From contig NZ_JACVMN010000002.1 of assembly GCF_014698935.1 (NCBI RefSeq), positions 186,001 through 250,000 of the forward strand: DNA of 64,000 nt. Reading direction: 5' to 3'. The notes below the pieces were generated by a model. That model did no database searches. It was not told the DNA's origin and saw only the letters and a list, made by a program, of their open reading frames with translations. This DNA is from Flagellimonas sp. S3867 (GTDB taxonomy: Bacteria > Bacteroidota > Bacteroidia > Flavobacteriales > Flavobacteriaceae). The position numbers and the translations under genes are program-made. Shown in pieces: positions 7,385-15,740 of the stretch. How positions within the stretch are numbered: position 1 is the first letter of the stretch; each line of letters opens with the position of its first letter.

Positions 7385-8749
7385 ATGCCTCATCAAATCA
7401 TAAAATTTTGGAAGCTTCACAAAATCCCAATGCTACTTGTTTTGGGAAGCATTTTGTTTTACACAAGCTTTGCTTATGATTTAAATCGGGAAGATTTTCC
7501 AAAGCTCATCAGTCTGGTCGCCGCGGTTTTTTTTCTCCATTACAAACTTATCCAACTCCAAAAATGGAACTTTAAGTTCCTACTGATCTCCGGCATTCTG
7601 TTTCGATTAGTGTTTTTGTTGGCCGAACCGAATCTTTCCCAAGATTTTTATCGTTTTATCTGGGATGGAGAATTGATAAAAAATGGTGTCAATCCCTATT
7701 TGGATGTTCCAAATAATTTAATACTCCAACCCCATTTACCCATCTCCAATGCCCAACAATTATTTGATGGCATGGGAAGTTTGAGTGCGAAACATTTTAG
7801 TAACTACCCTCCACTCAACCAAATTATATTCACCATCGCCGCATTTTTGGGAGGCGGAAGTATCCTCGGCTCAGTTATTGTAATGCGCCTAACCATAGTA
7901 CTGGCTGATCTAGGCATCCTTTATTTCGGAAGAAAATTGCTCCAAAAATTGAACAAGTCTAACCATATGGCCTTCTGGTATTTCCTAAACCCTTTGGTAA
8001 TCATTGAATTGACAGGAAATCTCCACTTTGAAGGTGTAATGTTATTCTTCTTTGTGTGGTCCCTGTATTTAATCGCAGATAAAAAATGGTTAGCGGCGGC
8101 ACCCATCTATGCAATGTCAATTATGATCAAGTTGGTGCCTATTTTGTTCTTGCCCTTATTTGTTAAGTACTTTGGGTTCAAAAAAAGTGTCCTCTTCTAT
8201 ATTATGGTCGGCGCTTCCTGTGTCCTTCTTTTACTCCCTTTTTACTCCTCCTCATTTATTGATAATTATTCAGAAACCGTAGGTCTTTGGTTTTCTAATT
8301 TTGAGTTTAATTCGAGCATATATAATCTGGTAAAGCACATTGGGATAACCTTCTTTGATGCCAAACCGTGGATTTTAATCAAAGATTACGGAAAATGGAT
8401 GGCAATCATAGTAGTCATCACTGCGGTTTTGATCGCATTCCTACGAAAAAACCAAAAAATGGGTACCCTGATTACATCCATGCTTATGGTTTTAACAACC
8501 TATTATTTCTTATCGAGTACGGTGCACCCTTGGTATATTATTTTTCTTTTGGTATTGGCCATTTTTACAGAATATCGTTATGCAATAGTCTGGTCATTGT
8601 TGGTTATTCTGAGCTATTGGGCCTATTCCAACTCCGATTTTACTGAGAGTTTTTGGTTATTGGCCATTGAGTATATCGCGGTTATGGGCTTCTTGATTTA
8701 TGAAATCGTGGTTAAAGGAGGGAAAAAGTTACATTTCTTCAAAAAATAG
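7385..8749 (+). CDS. GT-C family polyprenyl-phosphate-dependent mannosyltransferase-like membrane protein
   Basis: A 454-residue polytopic protein with about 11-13 membrane helices. It carries the GT-C signature region SQDFYRFIWDGELIKNGVNPY near residue 82, where the acidic residue in the first periplasmic loop is catalytic in this superfamily. Next is a YPPLNQIIF segment near residue 140. The arrangement matches GT87/DUF2029-type and MptA/MptB-like enzymes that transfer mannose from a lipid-phosphate donor on the periplasmic face. The donor could be made by the GT2 at 2990-3679. The gene is preceded by the nested inverted repeat and followed by the arginine operon leader region. Substrate and product are unknown. 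Confidence 0.8.
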   Translation: MPHQIIKFWKLHKIPMLLVLGSILFYTSFAYDLNREDFPKLISLVAAVFFLHYKLIQLQKWNFKFLLISGILFRLVFLLAEPNLSQDFYRFIWDGELIKNGVNPYLDVPNNLILQPHLPISNAQQLFDGMGSLSAKHFSNYPPLNQIIFTIAAFLGGGSILGSVIVMRLTIVLADLGILYFGRKLLQKLNKSNHMAFWYFLNPLVIIELTGNLHFEGVMLFFFVWSLYLIADKKWLAAAPIYAMSIMIKLVPILFLPLFVKYFGFKKSVLFYIMVGASCVLLLLPFYSSSFIDNYSETVGLWFSNFEFNSSIYNLVKHIGITFFDAKPWILIKDYGKWMAIIVVITAVLIAFLRKNQKMGTLITSMLMVLTTYYFLSSTVHPWYIIFLLVLAIFTEYRYAIVWSLLVILSYWAYSNSDFTESFWLLAIEYIAVMGFLIYEIVVKGGKKLHFFKK

Positions 8750-8796
8750 ACGCCAATCTAGGTCGGTTGAAATTAATTTGTACTTTTAATCCCATA

Positions 8797-8877
8797 ATGA
8801 AAGGACAAGAATACATATTAACCTCATTGAGCATCCTTGCTCCAGTACGTCCATTCGCTCGCCGCCGTCGCCCGTAA
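8797..8877 (+). CDS. Putative Arg/Pro-rich leader peptide of the arginine-proline operon
   Basis: A 26-codon ORF, ATG 8797 to TAA 8875. Its tail, residues 15-26, reads APVRPFARRRRP: five Arg (four consecutive, CGC CGC CGT CGC at 8860-8871) and three Pro, so eight of the last eleven residues are the two end products of the operon that follows. The GC-rich Arg run stands out in an AT-rich intergenic region. Such ORFs are the hallmark of ribosome-mediated attenuation, as in the his, trp and ilv leaders. Charged tRNA-Arg and tRNA-Pro would let the ribosome finish, and shortage would stall it within the run. The UAA lies in the 3' arm of a stem with 8831-8840, so termination and RNA folding are coupled. 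Translation has not been demonstrated, and no similarity search was possible. Confidence 0.6.
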   Translation: MKGQEYILTSLSILAPVRPFARRRRP

Positions 8878-8918
8878 GGGTGCATATCAGTCTATGGAAA
8901 TAGGTGAGTCCATTTCCG
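8829..8918 (+). promoter_or_regulatory. Candidate attenuator RNA with competing stems, upstream of the arg/pro operon
   Basis: Three stems can be drawn. Stem A: GAGCA (8829-8833) with TGCTC (8838-8842), 4-base loop. Stem B: GCATCCTTGC (8831-8840) with GTAAGGGTGC (8874-8883), ten pairs including two G-U, enclosing the Arg codons. Stem C: GGAAATAGG (8896-8904) with CCATTTCC (8910-8917), one bulged A, 5-base loop. A and B use the same bases and exclude each other, and a ribosome stalled on the Arg run would cover the 3' arm of B. No T-run follows C, so the output could be Rho-dependent termination or translational control and not a simple intrinsic terminator. Confidence 0.5.
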
Positions 8919-8964
8919 CAAAATCACAAAATCAATTTCAGTTTTAGTCAATAATTAAATAGCA

Positions 8965-9579
8965 ATGGAAATTTTAGTTGCTAACGAGTCACATTTTAAA
9001 TACGCCCAGGTAATCAGCGATACCATAACCGAATCTGCCAAGGTTCGGGGAACTGGCATTGCCCAGCGAACTCCAGAATATATCATAAAACGATTGCAAA
9101 ATGGCAATGCCGTAATTGCATTGGATGGGGATACCTTTGCCGGGTTCTGTTATATTGAAGTTTGGGGAAACAAAAACTTTGTGGCCAACTCGGGCCTGAT
9201 AGTCCACCCAGATTATAGAAATCAGGGGCTTGCCAAAAAAATAAAGAAATCCATTTTTGAACTATCAAGAAAGAAGTTTCCAGATGCCAAAATTTTTGGA
9301 ATTACCACGGGCTTGGCAGTGATGAAAATGAATTACGAGCTCGGTTACAAACCGGTTACTTTTTCGGAGTTGACAGATGACCCTGAATTTTGGAAAGGTT
9401 GCCAAACTTGCAAGAATTTTGACATCCTGACCAGAACAGAACGGAACATGTGCCTTTGCACGGGAATGCTGTACAATCCCACGAATAAAAAACCAGAATC
9501 GAAAAAATTAAACGGAAAAGCCTTTAAACGATTAAAGAGCATTAAGGAAACCCTTTTCCTAAAAAAGAAAACAAAATGA
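8965..9579 (+). CDS. GNAT-family acyltransferase, first gene of the arg/pro operon (candidate acyl-glutamate synthase)
   Basis: A 204-residue GNAT protein. The acetyl-CoA fold is visible: GLIVHPDYRNQGLAKKIKKSIFELS (residues 77-101), with the pyrophosphate loop NQGLAKK, and KMNYELGYKPV (residues 121-131) as the closing helix-strand. A C-terminal Cys cluster, C146-x2-C149-x13-C163-x-C165, may bind zinc. It heads the operon and overlaps argG by four bases. The operon has no argA, argJ or fused N-acetylglutamate synthase, so this enzyme is the natural candidate for acylating glutamate. GNATs at this place in Bacteroidota arg operons have, as I recall, been proposed as N-succinyl- or N-acetylglutamate synthases. 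The carbamoyltransferase downstream predicts succinyl. Family assignment is firm; the specific reaction is inferred. Confidence 0.8.
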   Translation: MEILVANESHFKYAQVISDTITESAKVRGTGIAQRTPEYIIKRLQNGNAVIALDGDTFAGFCYIEVWGNKNFVANSGLIVHPDYRNQGLAKKIKKSIFELSRKKFPDAKIFGITTGLAVMKMNYELGYKPVTFSELTDDPEFWKGCQTCKNFDILTRTERNMCLCTGMLYNPTNKKPESKKLNGKAFKRLKSIKETLFLKKKTK

Positions 9580-10766
9580 AAAAACTAATACTGGCCTATA
9601 GTGGCGGATTAGATACTTCGTATTGCGCAAAATCCCTATCAAAAGAAGAAGGCTTTGAAGTACATGCGGTTAGCGTGAACACTGGTGGGTTTTCTCCATC
9701 CGAAATCAAGGAAATCGAGCAAAAAGCGCTTGAACTTGGCGCCACTTCCTATACATCATTGGATGCTGTTTCCAACTTTTATGAAAAAGTGGTTAAATAC
9801 CTCATCTTCGGAAATGTGCTAAGAAACAACACCTATCCCCTTTCGGTAAGTGCGGAACGTATAGTTCAGGCCGTTGAAATTGTAAATCATGCCAAGAAAG
9901 TAGGTGCTAAATACATCGCGCATGGTAGTACTGGCGCAGGTAATGATCAAGTCCGATTTGATATGATCTTTCAAACCATTGCTCCAGAAATAGAGATTAT
10001 CACTCCAATCAGGGATAATAAACTGTCCAGAGAAGCTGAAATAGAATATCTCAAACAAAATGGCGTGGATTACCCATGGGAAAAAGCAAAATATTCTATC
10101 AACCGAGGACTATGGGGTACATCGGTAGGTGGAGATGAAACCTTGACCTCACATTTACCCCTTCCTGAAACGGCTTATCCAAGTCAGTTGGAAAAGCAAA
10201 GTTCCAAGCAGCTCAAATTGACTTTTAATAAAGGAGAATTGGTCTCAATTGACGGAGAAGTGGCCAGTCCTATAGAAAACATCGAAAAACTTTCAGAAAT
10301 CGCATCCAAATATGCTATCGGAAGGGATATTCATGTTGGGGATACTATTATCGGTATCAAAGGAAGGGTCGGTTTTGAAGCTGCCGCTCCACTCATCATT
10401 ATAAAAGCACACCATCTGCTGGAAAAGCACACCTTGAGCAAGTGGCAACAATATCAAAAAGAGCAATTGGGCAATTTTTACGGAATGCTCTTGCACGAAG
10501 GCAATTATTTGGACGAGGTTATGCGAAACATCGAAGCTTTCTTGGCCGATACCCAAAGGAATGTTTCCGGTGATGTTTTTGTGACCCTCCACCCTTATCG
10601 ATTTAATTTAGATGGAGTTGCTTCTTCCCATGATCTAATGAATGCTTCCTTTGGAAGTTATGGTGAAATCAACAAAGGTTGGACCGCGGACGATGCTAAA
10701 GGATTCATTAAAATTCTTTCCAACCCTGGAAAAATTGCAAACCATGTAAACCAACACCATGATTAA
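9576..10766 (+). CDS. argG: Argininosuccinate synthase
   Basis: A 396-residue ArgG of normal length. It joins citrulline and aspartate with ATP to give argininosuccinate, the penultimate arginine step, in the cytoplasm. The N-terminus AYSGGLDTSYCAKSL (residues 5-19) is the PP-loop ATP pyrophosphatase motif, and YIAHGSTGAGNDQVRFD (near residue 112) is the citrulline/aspartate-binding signature. The start ATG overlaps the GNAT stop (ATGA-type overlap), and the stop overlaps the argC start by eight bases, so translation is coupled. It lies early in the operon, as in many Flavobacteriia. Confidence 0.97.
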   Translation: MKKLILAYSGGLDTSYCAKSLSKEEGFEVHAVSVNTGGFSPSEIKEIEQKALELGATSYTSLDAVSNFYEKVVKYLIFGNVLRNNTYPLSVSAERIVQAVEIVNHAKKVGAKYIAHGSTGAGNDQVRFDMIFQTIAPEIEIITPIRDNKLSREAEIEYLKQNGVDYPWEKAKYSINRGLWGTSVGGDETLTSHLPLPETAYPSQLEKQSSKQLKLTFNKGELVSIDGEVASPIENIEKLSEIASKYAIGRDIHVGDTIIGIKGRVGFEAAAPLIIIKAHHLLEKHTLSKWQQYQKEQLGNFYGMLLHEGNYLDEVMRNIEAFLADTQRNVSGDVFVTLHPYRFNLDGVASSHDLMNASFGSYGEINKGWTADDAKGFIKILSNPGKIANHVNQHHD

Positions 10767-11733
10767 AGCAGGTATTATCGGAGGATCTGGTTATACGGGA
10801 GGCGAACTAATTCGATTGCTCCTCAACCACCCTGATGTAGAAATCGATTTTGTTTTCAGCACAACTAGAGCTGGAAAACCAATTACTTCGGCTCATCCAG
10901 ATTTATTGGGGGTTACCAACTTGGAATTTACGGGCGAAGTGAACCCAAATGTAGATGTTGTTTTCCTTTGCTTGGGTCATGGAAACTCATCAAAATTTCT
11001 TAATGAAAACTCCTTTAGTGAGACAACTAAGATCATCGATTTAAGTAATGATTTTAGGTTGAAAGCTGATGCCACTTTTCAAGGGAAAACATTTGTTTAT
11101 GGCCTCACAGAATTGAACAATGAAAAGATTAAAAAGGCGGATTATATTGCAAATCCCGGGTGTTTTGCCACAACCATTCAATTAGGCTTGCTGCCATTGG
11201 CAAAGGCTGGATTGTTGCAAAATCAAGTACATATCAATGCAATTACAGGAAGTACTGGCGCTGGAGTTGGACTTTCATCCACCTCACATTTTAGTTGGCG
11301 AAATAATAATGTTTCTTGGTATAAACCCTTTACCCATCAACATTTGGGCGAAATAGGCGAAAGTTTGGATTCGTTCGGAAACAAAACCGGTCAACTGTTC
11401 TTCCTGCCCAATAGAGGGAATTTCACTCGGGGAATTCTCGCAACCAGTTATACGCAATTTGATGGTAGTTTGGAAGAAGCTCAACAATTGTATCAAGAGT
11501 ATTACAAAGATGATGTCTTTACGCATGTTTCAGCGGAACCCATCCATCTAAAACAAGTGGTAAATACCAACCAATGCCATGTACATTTACATAAACATGA
11601 GGGTACTTTACTAGTTACCTCGGCAATCGACAATTTACTAAAAGGAGCTTCCGGACAAGCCGTTCAAAATATGAATTTGATCTTCGGCTTGGAAGAAGCA
11701 AAAGGACTGCAGTTAAAAGCAGGAGTATTTTAA
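10759..11733 (+). CDS. argC: N-acyl-gamma-glutamyl-phosphate reductase
   Basis: A 324-residue ArgC, which reduces acyl-glutamyl phosphate to the semialdehyde with NADPH. The start KAGIIGGSGYTGGELIRLL is the NADP Rossmann motif. The catalytic Cys is in NPGCFATTIQLGLLPL (near residue 135), and the loop ITGSTGAGVG follows near residue 157. The length is typical for the short (type 1) form. It overlaps argG and is followed by proC with ten bases between, placing the semialdehyde-forming enzymes of the arginine and proline branches side by side. The substrate is probably N-succinyl rather than N-acetyl, judged from argF'. Confidence 0.96.
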   Translation: MIKAGIIGGSGYTGGELIRLLLNHPDVEIDFVFSTTRAGKPITSAHPDLLGVTNLEFTGEVNPNVDVVFLCLGHGNSSKFLNENSFSETTKIIDLSNDFRLKADATFQGKTFVYGLTELNNEKIKKADYIANPGCFATTIQLGLLPLAKAGLLQNQVHINAITGSTGAGVGLSSTSHFSWRNNNVSWYKPFTHQHLGEIGESLDSFGNKTGQLFFLPNRGNFTRGILATSYTQFDGSLEEAQQLYQEYYKDDVFTHVSAEPIHLKQVVNTNQCHVHLHKHEGTLLVTSAIDNLLKGASGQAVQNMNLIFGLEEAKGLQLKAGVF

Positions 11734-11743
11734 AAAAGAAATT

Positions 11744-12538
11744 ATGAAAGTAGCAATCATAGGAGCGGGAAATTTGGGGCTGTCCATTGCAAAAGGAGTT
11801 TTACACAGTAATGGAGCCACCACCATGTACCTTACCAAAAGAAATACATCAGAAATCAAAGATTTTGAGAAGTATGGCAATGTAACGGTCACTTCAGATA
11901 ATAAAGAGGCTATTCAAAATTCGGACACGTTGATTTTTGCCGTTCAGCCCGGTCATTTCAGTTCCATTTTGGAAGAAGTCAAAGACCTTTTGACCGAAAA
12001 TCATGTGATTATTAGCACCATAACGGGTTTTAGTATTTCAAAAATTGAAGAAATCATTGGCTCCGACAAATACATTATCCGAAGCATGCCCAATACGGCC
12101 ATCTCCGTTGGAAACTCCATGACCTGTATTTGCAGCAATGAATTAGGCAAAAAACGAATTGATTTAGCCAAGGCCATTTTCAATAGAATGGGACATACCT
12201 TGGAAATTCCAGAAGAGCAGATGCAAGCTGCAACCGTAATATGTGCCAGCGGCATTGCTTTTTGGATGCGTTTGATTCGTGCTACGACCCAAGGAGCCAT
12301 TCAATTAGGCTTCGATGCCAAAGAAGCTCAAGAGCTGGCGATGCATACCTGTAACGGCGCTGCAAGCTTGTTAATCGAATCCGGCAATCATCCAGAGGAA
12401 GAGATTGACCGCGTAACCACACCCAGAGGGTGTACCATTGAAGGATTGAATGAAATGGAACACCAAGGACTAAGTTCATCGCTTATCCGAGGGATTGTAA
12501 CATCGTTCGAAAAAATTAGTAAAATCAGAAAAGGGTAA
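11744..12538 (+). CDS. proC: Pyrroline-5-carboxylate reductase
   Basis: A 264-residue ProC, the last step of proline synthesis: pyrroline-5-carboxylate to proline with NAD(P)H. MKVAIIGAGNLGLSIAKGVL is the dinucleotide-binding motif. The C-terminal helical dimer domain shows ASGIAFWMRLIRATTQGAIQLG and the conserved TPRGCTIEGLNEME signature near residue 226. The length is normal. It sits inside an otherwise arginine-labelled operon, joined to proA and proB three genes on, so all three proline genes are co-transcribed with arginine genes. A 112-base gap follows, holding degenerate interspersed repeats. Confidence 0.96.
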   Translation: MKVAIIGAGNLGLSIAKGVLHSNGATTMYLTKRNTSEIKDFEKYGNVTVTSDNKEAIQNSDTLIFAVQPGHFSSILEEVKDLLTENHVIISTITGFSISKIEEIIGSDKYIIRSMPNTAISVGNSMTCICSNELGKKRIDLAKAIFNRMGHTLEIPEEQMQAATVICASGIAFWMRLIRATTQGAIQLGFDAKEAQELAMHTCNGAASLLIESGNHPEEEIDRVTTPRGCTIEGLNEMEHQGLSSSLIRGIVTSFEKISKIRKG

Positions 12539-12542
12539 ATAA

Positions 12543-12640
12543 ATGTCAGGTCGAGCAGTTATCCTGAGCCAGTCAAAGGATTGGTCAAAAAAGCAGGTTA
12601 GACATAAATAACGAGATTCCCGCTTGTGCGAGAAAGACAA
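12543..12640. repeat. Degenerate interspersed intergenic repeats inside the operon
   Basis: Two stretches look like decayed copies of small repeats found widely in Bacteroidota intergenic DNA (from memory, not searched): CCTGAGCCAGTCAAAGGA (12563-12580) and GAGATTCCCGCTTGTGCGAG (12613-12632, continuing to 12640). This is the only gap of more than 50 bases between genes of the operon. No promoter is evident in it. Confidence 0.4.
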
Positions 12641-12650
12641 CAAAGAAAAG

Positions 12651-13778
12651 ATGAAACTATTTGACGTATATCCACTTTACGATGTAACACCGGTCTCTGC
12701 CAAAGGCATTGAGGTCACCGATGACAAAGGGTCGACATATCTTGATTTTTATGGAGGACATGCGGTGATTTCCATTGGACATTCCCATCCCCATTATGTA
12801 AATCGAATTAAGGACCAATTGGATAAAATTGGGTTCTATAGCAACTCAATTCAAAATCCATTGCAGCAGCAATTGGCTGAAAAGTTGGAAGAATTGTCTC
12901 AATGCAATGACTACAATCTTTTTATGTGTAATTCGGGTGCCGAGGCCAACGAAAATGCATTGAAATTGGCATCATTTCATACCGGAAAATCTAAAGTTAT
13001 TGCCTTTAAAAATGGTTTCCATGGACGGACGTCGGCAGCGGTGGCAGCTACTGACAACCACACCATAAATGCTCCTATCAACCAGCAACAAAAAGTGACA
13101 TTTTTAGAACTGAACGATTTTAAAGCGTTTGAAAACACCATTCAATCAGACGACTATTGTGCAGTAATTATTGAAACCATTCAAGGTATTGGTGGTTTGG
13201 ATGAACCAACGACAGAGTTTATTCAATTTATTTCAGAAAAATCAAAAGAAAAAGGGATTGTGTTCATTGCTGATGAGATTCAATGTGGATTTGGAAGAAG
13301 CGGTAAATTTTTTGCTTTTCAGCATCACAATATTCAACCGGACATTATTTCCATGGCCAAAGGCATGGGCAATGGTTTTCCTGTCGGCGGTATTTTGATT
13401 CATGAATCTTTCAAGGCATCTTATGGCCTTTTAGGCACAACGTTTGGTGGCAATCATTTAGCATGTGTGGCAACGTTGGCGGTTTTGGAGGTTTTGGAAA
13501 AGGAAAATCTAATCTCCAATGCGGATGAACTTGGAAATTATTTCAAAGAAAAAGCCAAGGAAATTCCCCAGGTAAAGAAAATTAAAGGGAGAGGATTGAT
13601 GCTAGGTCTCGAATTTGATTTTGAAGTGGCCGAACTACGTAAAAAACTGATTTTCAACCAAAAATTGTTCACTGGGGGCGCAAAGGATAAGTATGTACTT
13701 CGAATTTTACCAGCATTGAACATCACAAAACATCACATCGACCTATTTTTTGAAGCATTAAAAGCAGAATTGAGATGA
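12651..13778 (+). CDS. argD: Acetylornithine/succinylornithine aminotransferase (class III)
   Basis: A 375-residue PLP-dependent class III aminotransferase that converts N-acylglutamate semialdehyde to N-acylornithine using glutamate. The signature is clear: YLDFYGGHAVISIGHSHP near residue 31, SGAEANENALKLA near residue 95, FIADEIQCGFGRSG near residue 205, and the PLP lysine in SMAKGMGNGFPVGG near residue 237. I chose ATG 12651 (MKLFDVYPLYD). A longer reading from TTG 12624 would add nine residues taken from the repeat-like intergenic DNA. The stop overlaps the proA start by four bases. An ornithine aminotransferase is a possible alternative activity, but context favours ArgD. Confidence 0.93.
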   Translation: MKLFDVYPLYDVTPVSAKGIEVTDDKGSTYLDFYGGHAVISIGHSHPHYVNRIKDQLDKIGFYSNSIQNPLQQQLAEKLEELSQCNDYNLFMCNSGAEANENALKLASFHTGKSKVIAFKNGFHGRTSAAVAATDNHTINAPINQQQKVTFLELNDFKAFENTIQSDDYCAVIIETIQGIGGLDEPTTEFIQFISEKSKEKGIVFIADEIQCGFGRSGKFFAFQHHNIQPDIISMAKGMGNGFPVGGILIHESFKASYGLLGTTFGGNHLACVATLAVLEVLEKENLISNADELGNYFKEKAKEIPQVKKIKGRGLMLGLEFDFEVAELRKKLIFNQKLFTGGAKDKYVLRILPALNITKHHIDLFFEALKAELR

Positions 13779-14971
13779 GCTTGATATTATCGATAGAAAA
13801 ACGAAACGCCGTTTTGACCACTATGAGTGAGTTGGTCAAACTAGAACAATCCAAGATTCTAACTGCGAATAAAAACGACCTTGATGGTTATACTGGGGAC
13901 GATTTGGCCATGCGAGATAGACTGAAAGTAGATGTGTCTAAAATCGATGGAATGGTATTATCACTCCAACAACTGGCATCCCAACAAGACCCTTTAGGTG
14001 TGGAGCGTTTTCAGTTTAACCACGAAAATGGCATCCACATTAGCAACAAAACAGCGCCTTTTGGCACTATTTTAATCATCTACGAATCTAGGCCCGACGT
14101 GACCATAGAAGCCGCTGGAATCGCATTCAAATCAGGGAATAGAATTTTGCTCAAGGGAGGAAAGGAATCATTCAATAGCAATCAGGTTTTGGTTCAATTG
14201 TGGCACAGGGCGCTTGAAGAACATGGATGCTCAAAAGATTGGATCACCTACTTGGAGTTTGATAGGGCACAAACGCAAGGCTTTCTGGAAAACCCTTCCC
14301 AGAAAATTGATTTAATAGTTCCAAGAGGAGGTGAAAAATTAATCGCGTTTGTAAAACAGCATGCCACCTGTCCCGTAATTGTAAGTGGACGTGGAAACAA
14401 CTTTTTGTATGTGGATTCGGAGGCTGATTTGGAAATCGCATTGGATGTAATTCTAAATGCAAAAACAACAAAAATATCAGCCTGCAATGCTCTAGATAAA
14501 GTACTTGTTGCCGCTGATTTACCAAGAAAACAGGAATTCTTGATGCAATTGGCCCAAAAACTTAAAAAAAGTAAGGTTCAAATTTTAACGGATAAACCAT
14601 TGTCCAGTCTATCGGAAACCAACGAAATTGATGATGAATCTATTTGGTATGAGGAATTCTTGGACTACAAAATTGTGCTTGGACAAGTAACGGATTTGAC
14701 CGAGGCCATCATGAAAATAAACACCTATAGCGGCGGACATTCGGCTGCTATTATTACGGCCAACAACAAGAAAGCTGAAACGTTTATGCAATCTGTGGAT
14801 TCAGCTGCGGTGTACCATAACGCCTCTACCCGATTTACCGATGGAGGTCAGTTTGGATTGGGTGGAGAACTCGCTATAAGCACAGATAAATTGCATCAAA
14901 GAGGACCTATCGGGCTCCAACATTTGGTAAGTAACAAATGGTACGTTACCGGCAATGGTCAAACCAGATAA
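13775..14971 (+). CDS. proA: Gamma-glutamyl phosphate reductase
   Basis: A 398-residue ProA (normal length about 400-415). It reduces glutamyl-5-phosphate to glutamate semialdehyde with NADPH in proline synthesis. Visible landmarks are APFGTILIIYESRPDVTIEA (near residue 94), VPRGGEKLI (near residue 182) and the catalytic Cys in KISACNALDKVLV (near residue 233). The C-terminal ASTRFTDGGQFGLGGE signature is near residue 350. It overlaps argD by four bases and is followed after one base by proB, so ProB and ProA, which pass the labile glutamyl phosphate between them, are translated together. Confidence 0.96.
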   Translation: MSLILSIEKRNAVLTTMSELVKLEQSKILTANKNDLDGYTGDDLAMRDRLKVDVSKIDGMVLSLQQLASQQDPLGVERFQFNHENGIHISNKTAPFGTILIIYESRPDVTIEAAGIAFKSGNRILLKGGKESFNSNQVLVQLWHRALEEHGCSKDWITYLEFDRAQTQGFLENPSQKIDLIVPRGGEKLIAFVKQHATCPVIVSGRGNNFLYVDSEADLEIALDVILNAKTTKISACNALDKVLVAADLPRKQEFLMQLAQKLKKSKVQILTDKPLSSLSETNEIDDESIWYEEFLDYKIVLGQVTDLTEAIMKINTYSGGHSAAIITANNKKAETFMQSVDSAAVYHNASTRFTDGGQFGLGGELAISTDKLHQRGPIGLQHLVSNKWYVTGNGQTR

Positions 14972-14972
14972 G

Positions 14973-15740
14973 ATGAAGAAGAAGAAACGAATATTACTTA
15001 AAATAGGCTCAAATACACTGACCAAGGAGACCAATCAAATTTCCCGAGGAAAAGTCGAGGATATTGGCCGACAAATTGCCCAACTTTCCTCGGAGTATGA
15101 ATTCATCATTGTCAGTTCAGGTGCCATTGCCGCAGCAAAACAATTTGTAAAATTGGAGCATTCCGGTCCCGAAATCAATGTAAAACAAGCACTGGCCGCA
15201 ATTGGTCAACCGCATTTGATGCGAATCTTTCAGGAAAGTTTCAGAGAATTGGGATTGCTCACATCGCAATGCCTACTGTCCTATTCAGATTTTGAAAATT
15301 CAGATTCAAAAGTGAACATTAAAAATACCATCAATGTTTTGGTGGCCAATAATTTCATCCCGATTATCAATGAAAATGATACCGTTGCAACGGATGAAAT
15401 CAAATTTGGTGATAACGATAAGTTGGCAGCCTTAACCGCAGCTTTGTTGGAGGCCGATTTACTATTGATAGCAACCAACACCAATGGGATTTATACAAAA
15501 GAATCCCTTGAAAACAACCAACCTAAAACAATCGAAGCAGTCAGCGACCTTCAAAATCTAGTCAAGGAAATAGACAATGGAAAATCAACCCATGGAACGG
15601 GAGGAATGCAATCCAAGATTGAGGCAGCTACTATTGCAAGAAATGCTGGTATAGAAACCTGGATTGTAAATGGTTTGAATGAAAATTTCATACAGGATGC
15701 ACTTCAGGATTCCATTAATTATACAAAAATCAAATCATGA
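14973..15740 (+). CDS. proB: Glutamate 5-kinase (without PUA domain)
   Basis: A 255-residue amino-acid-kinase-fold enzyme, first step of proline synthesis (glutamate plus ATP to glutamyl-5-phosphate). LLKIGSNTLT near the N-terminus, VSSGAIAAA near residue 48, NENDTVATDEIKFGDNDKLAA near residue 135 and HGTGGMQSKIEAA near residue 206 are the expected motifs. The start at 14973 is taken over an in-frame ATG at 14955, because it begins one base after the proA stop and gives the usual MKKKKRILLKIG start. It lacks the C-terminal PUA domain of E. coli ProB, as in many short forms, so feedback control may differ. It overlaps argF' by four bases. Confidence 0.95.
   Translation: MKKKKRILLKIGSNTLTKETNQISRGKVEDIGRQIAQLSSEYEFIIVSSGAIAAAKQFVKLEHSGPEINVKQALAAIGQPHLMRIFQESFRELGLLTSQCLLSYSDFENSDSKVNIKNTINVLVANNFIPIINENDTVATDEIKFGDNDKLAALTAALLEADLLLIATNTNGIYTKESLENNQPKTIEAVSDLQNLVKEIDNGKSTHGTGGMQSKIEAATIARNAGIETWIVNGLNENFIQDALQDSINYTKIKS

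Noticed and set aside
8829..8842. Hairpin GAGCA/TGCTC read as a simple terminator
   Set aside because: It has no T-run and lies in the middle of the leader ORF; it makes more sense as one of the alternating stems.
12624..12650. TTG-started extension of argD
   Set aside because: The added residues are encoded by repeat-like intergenic DNA; ATG 12651 gives the usual ArgD start.
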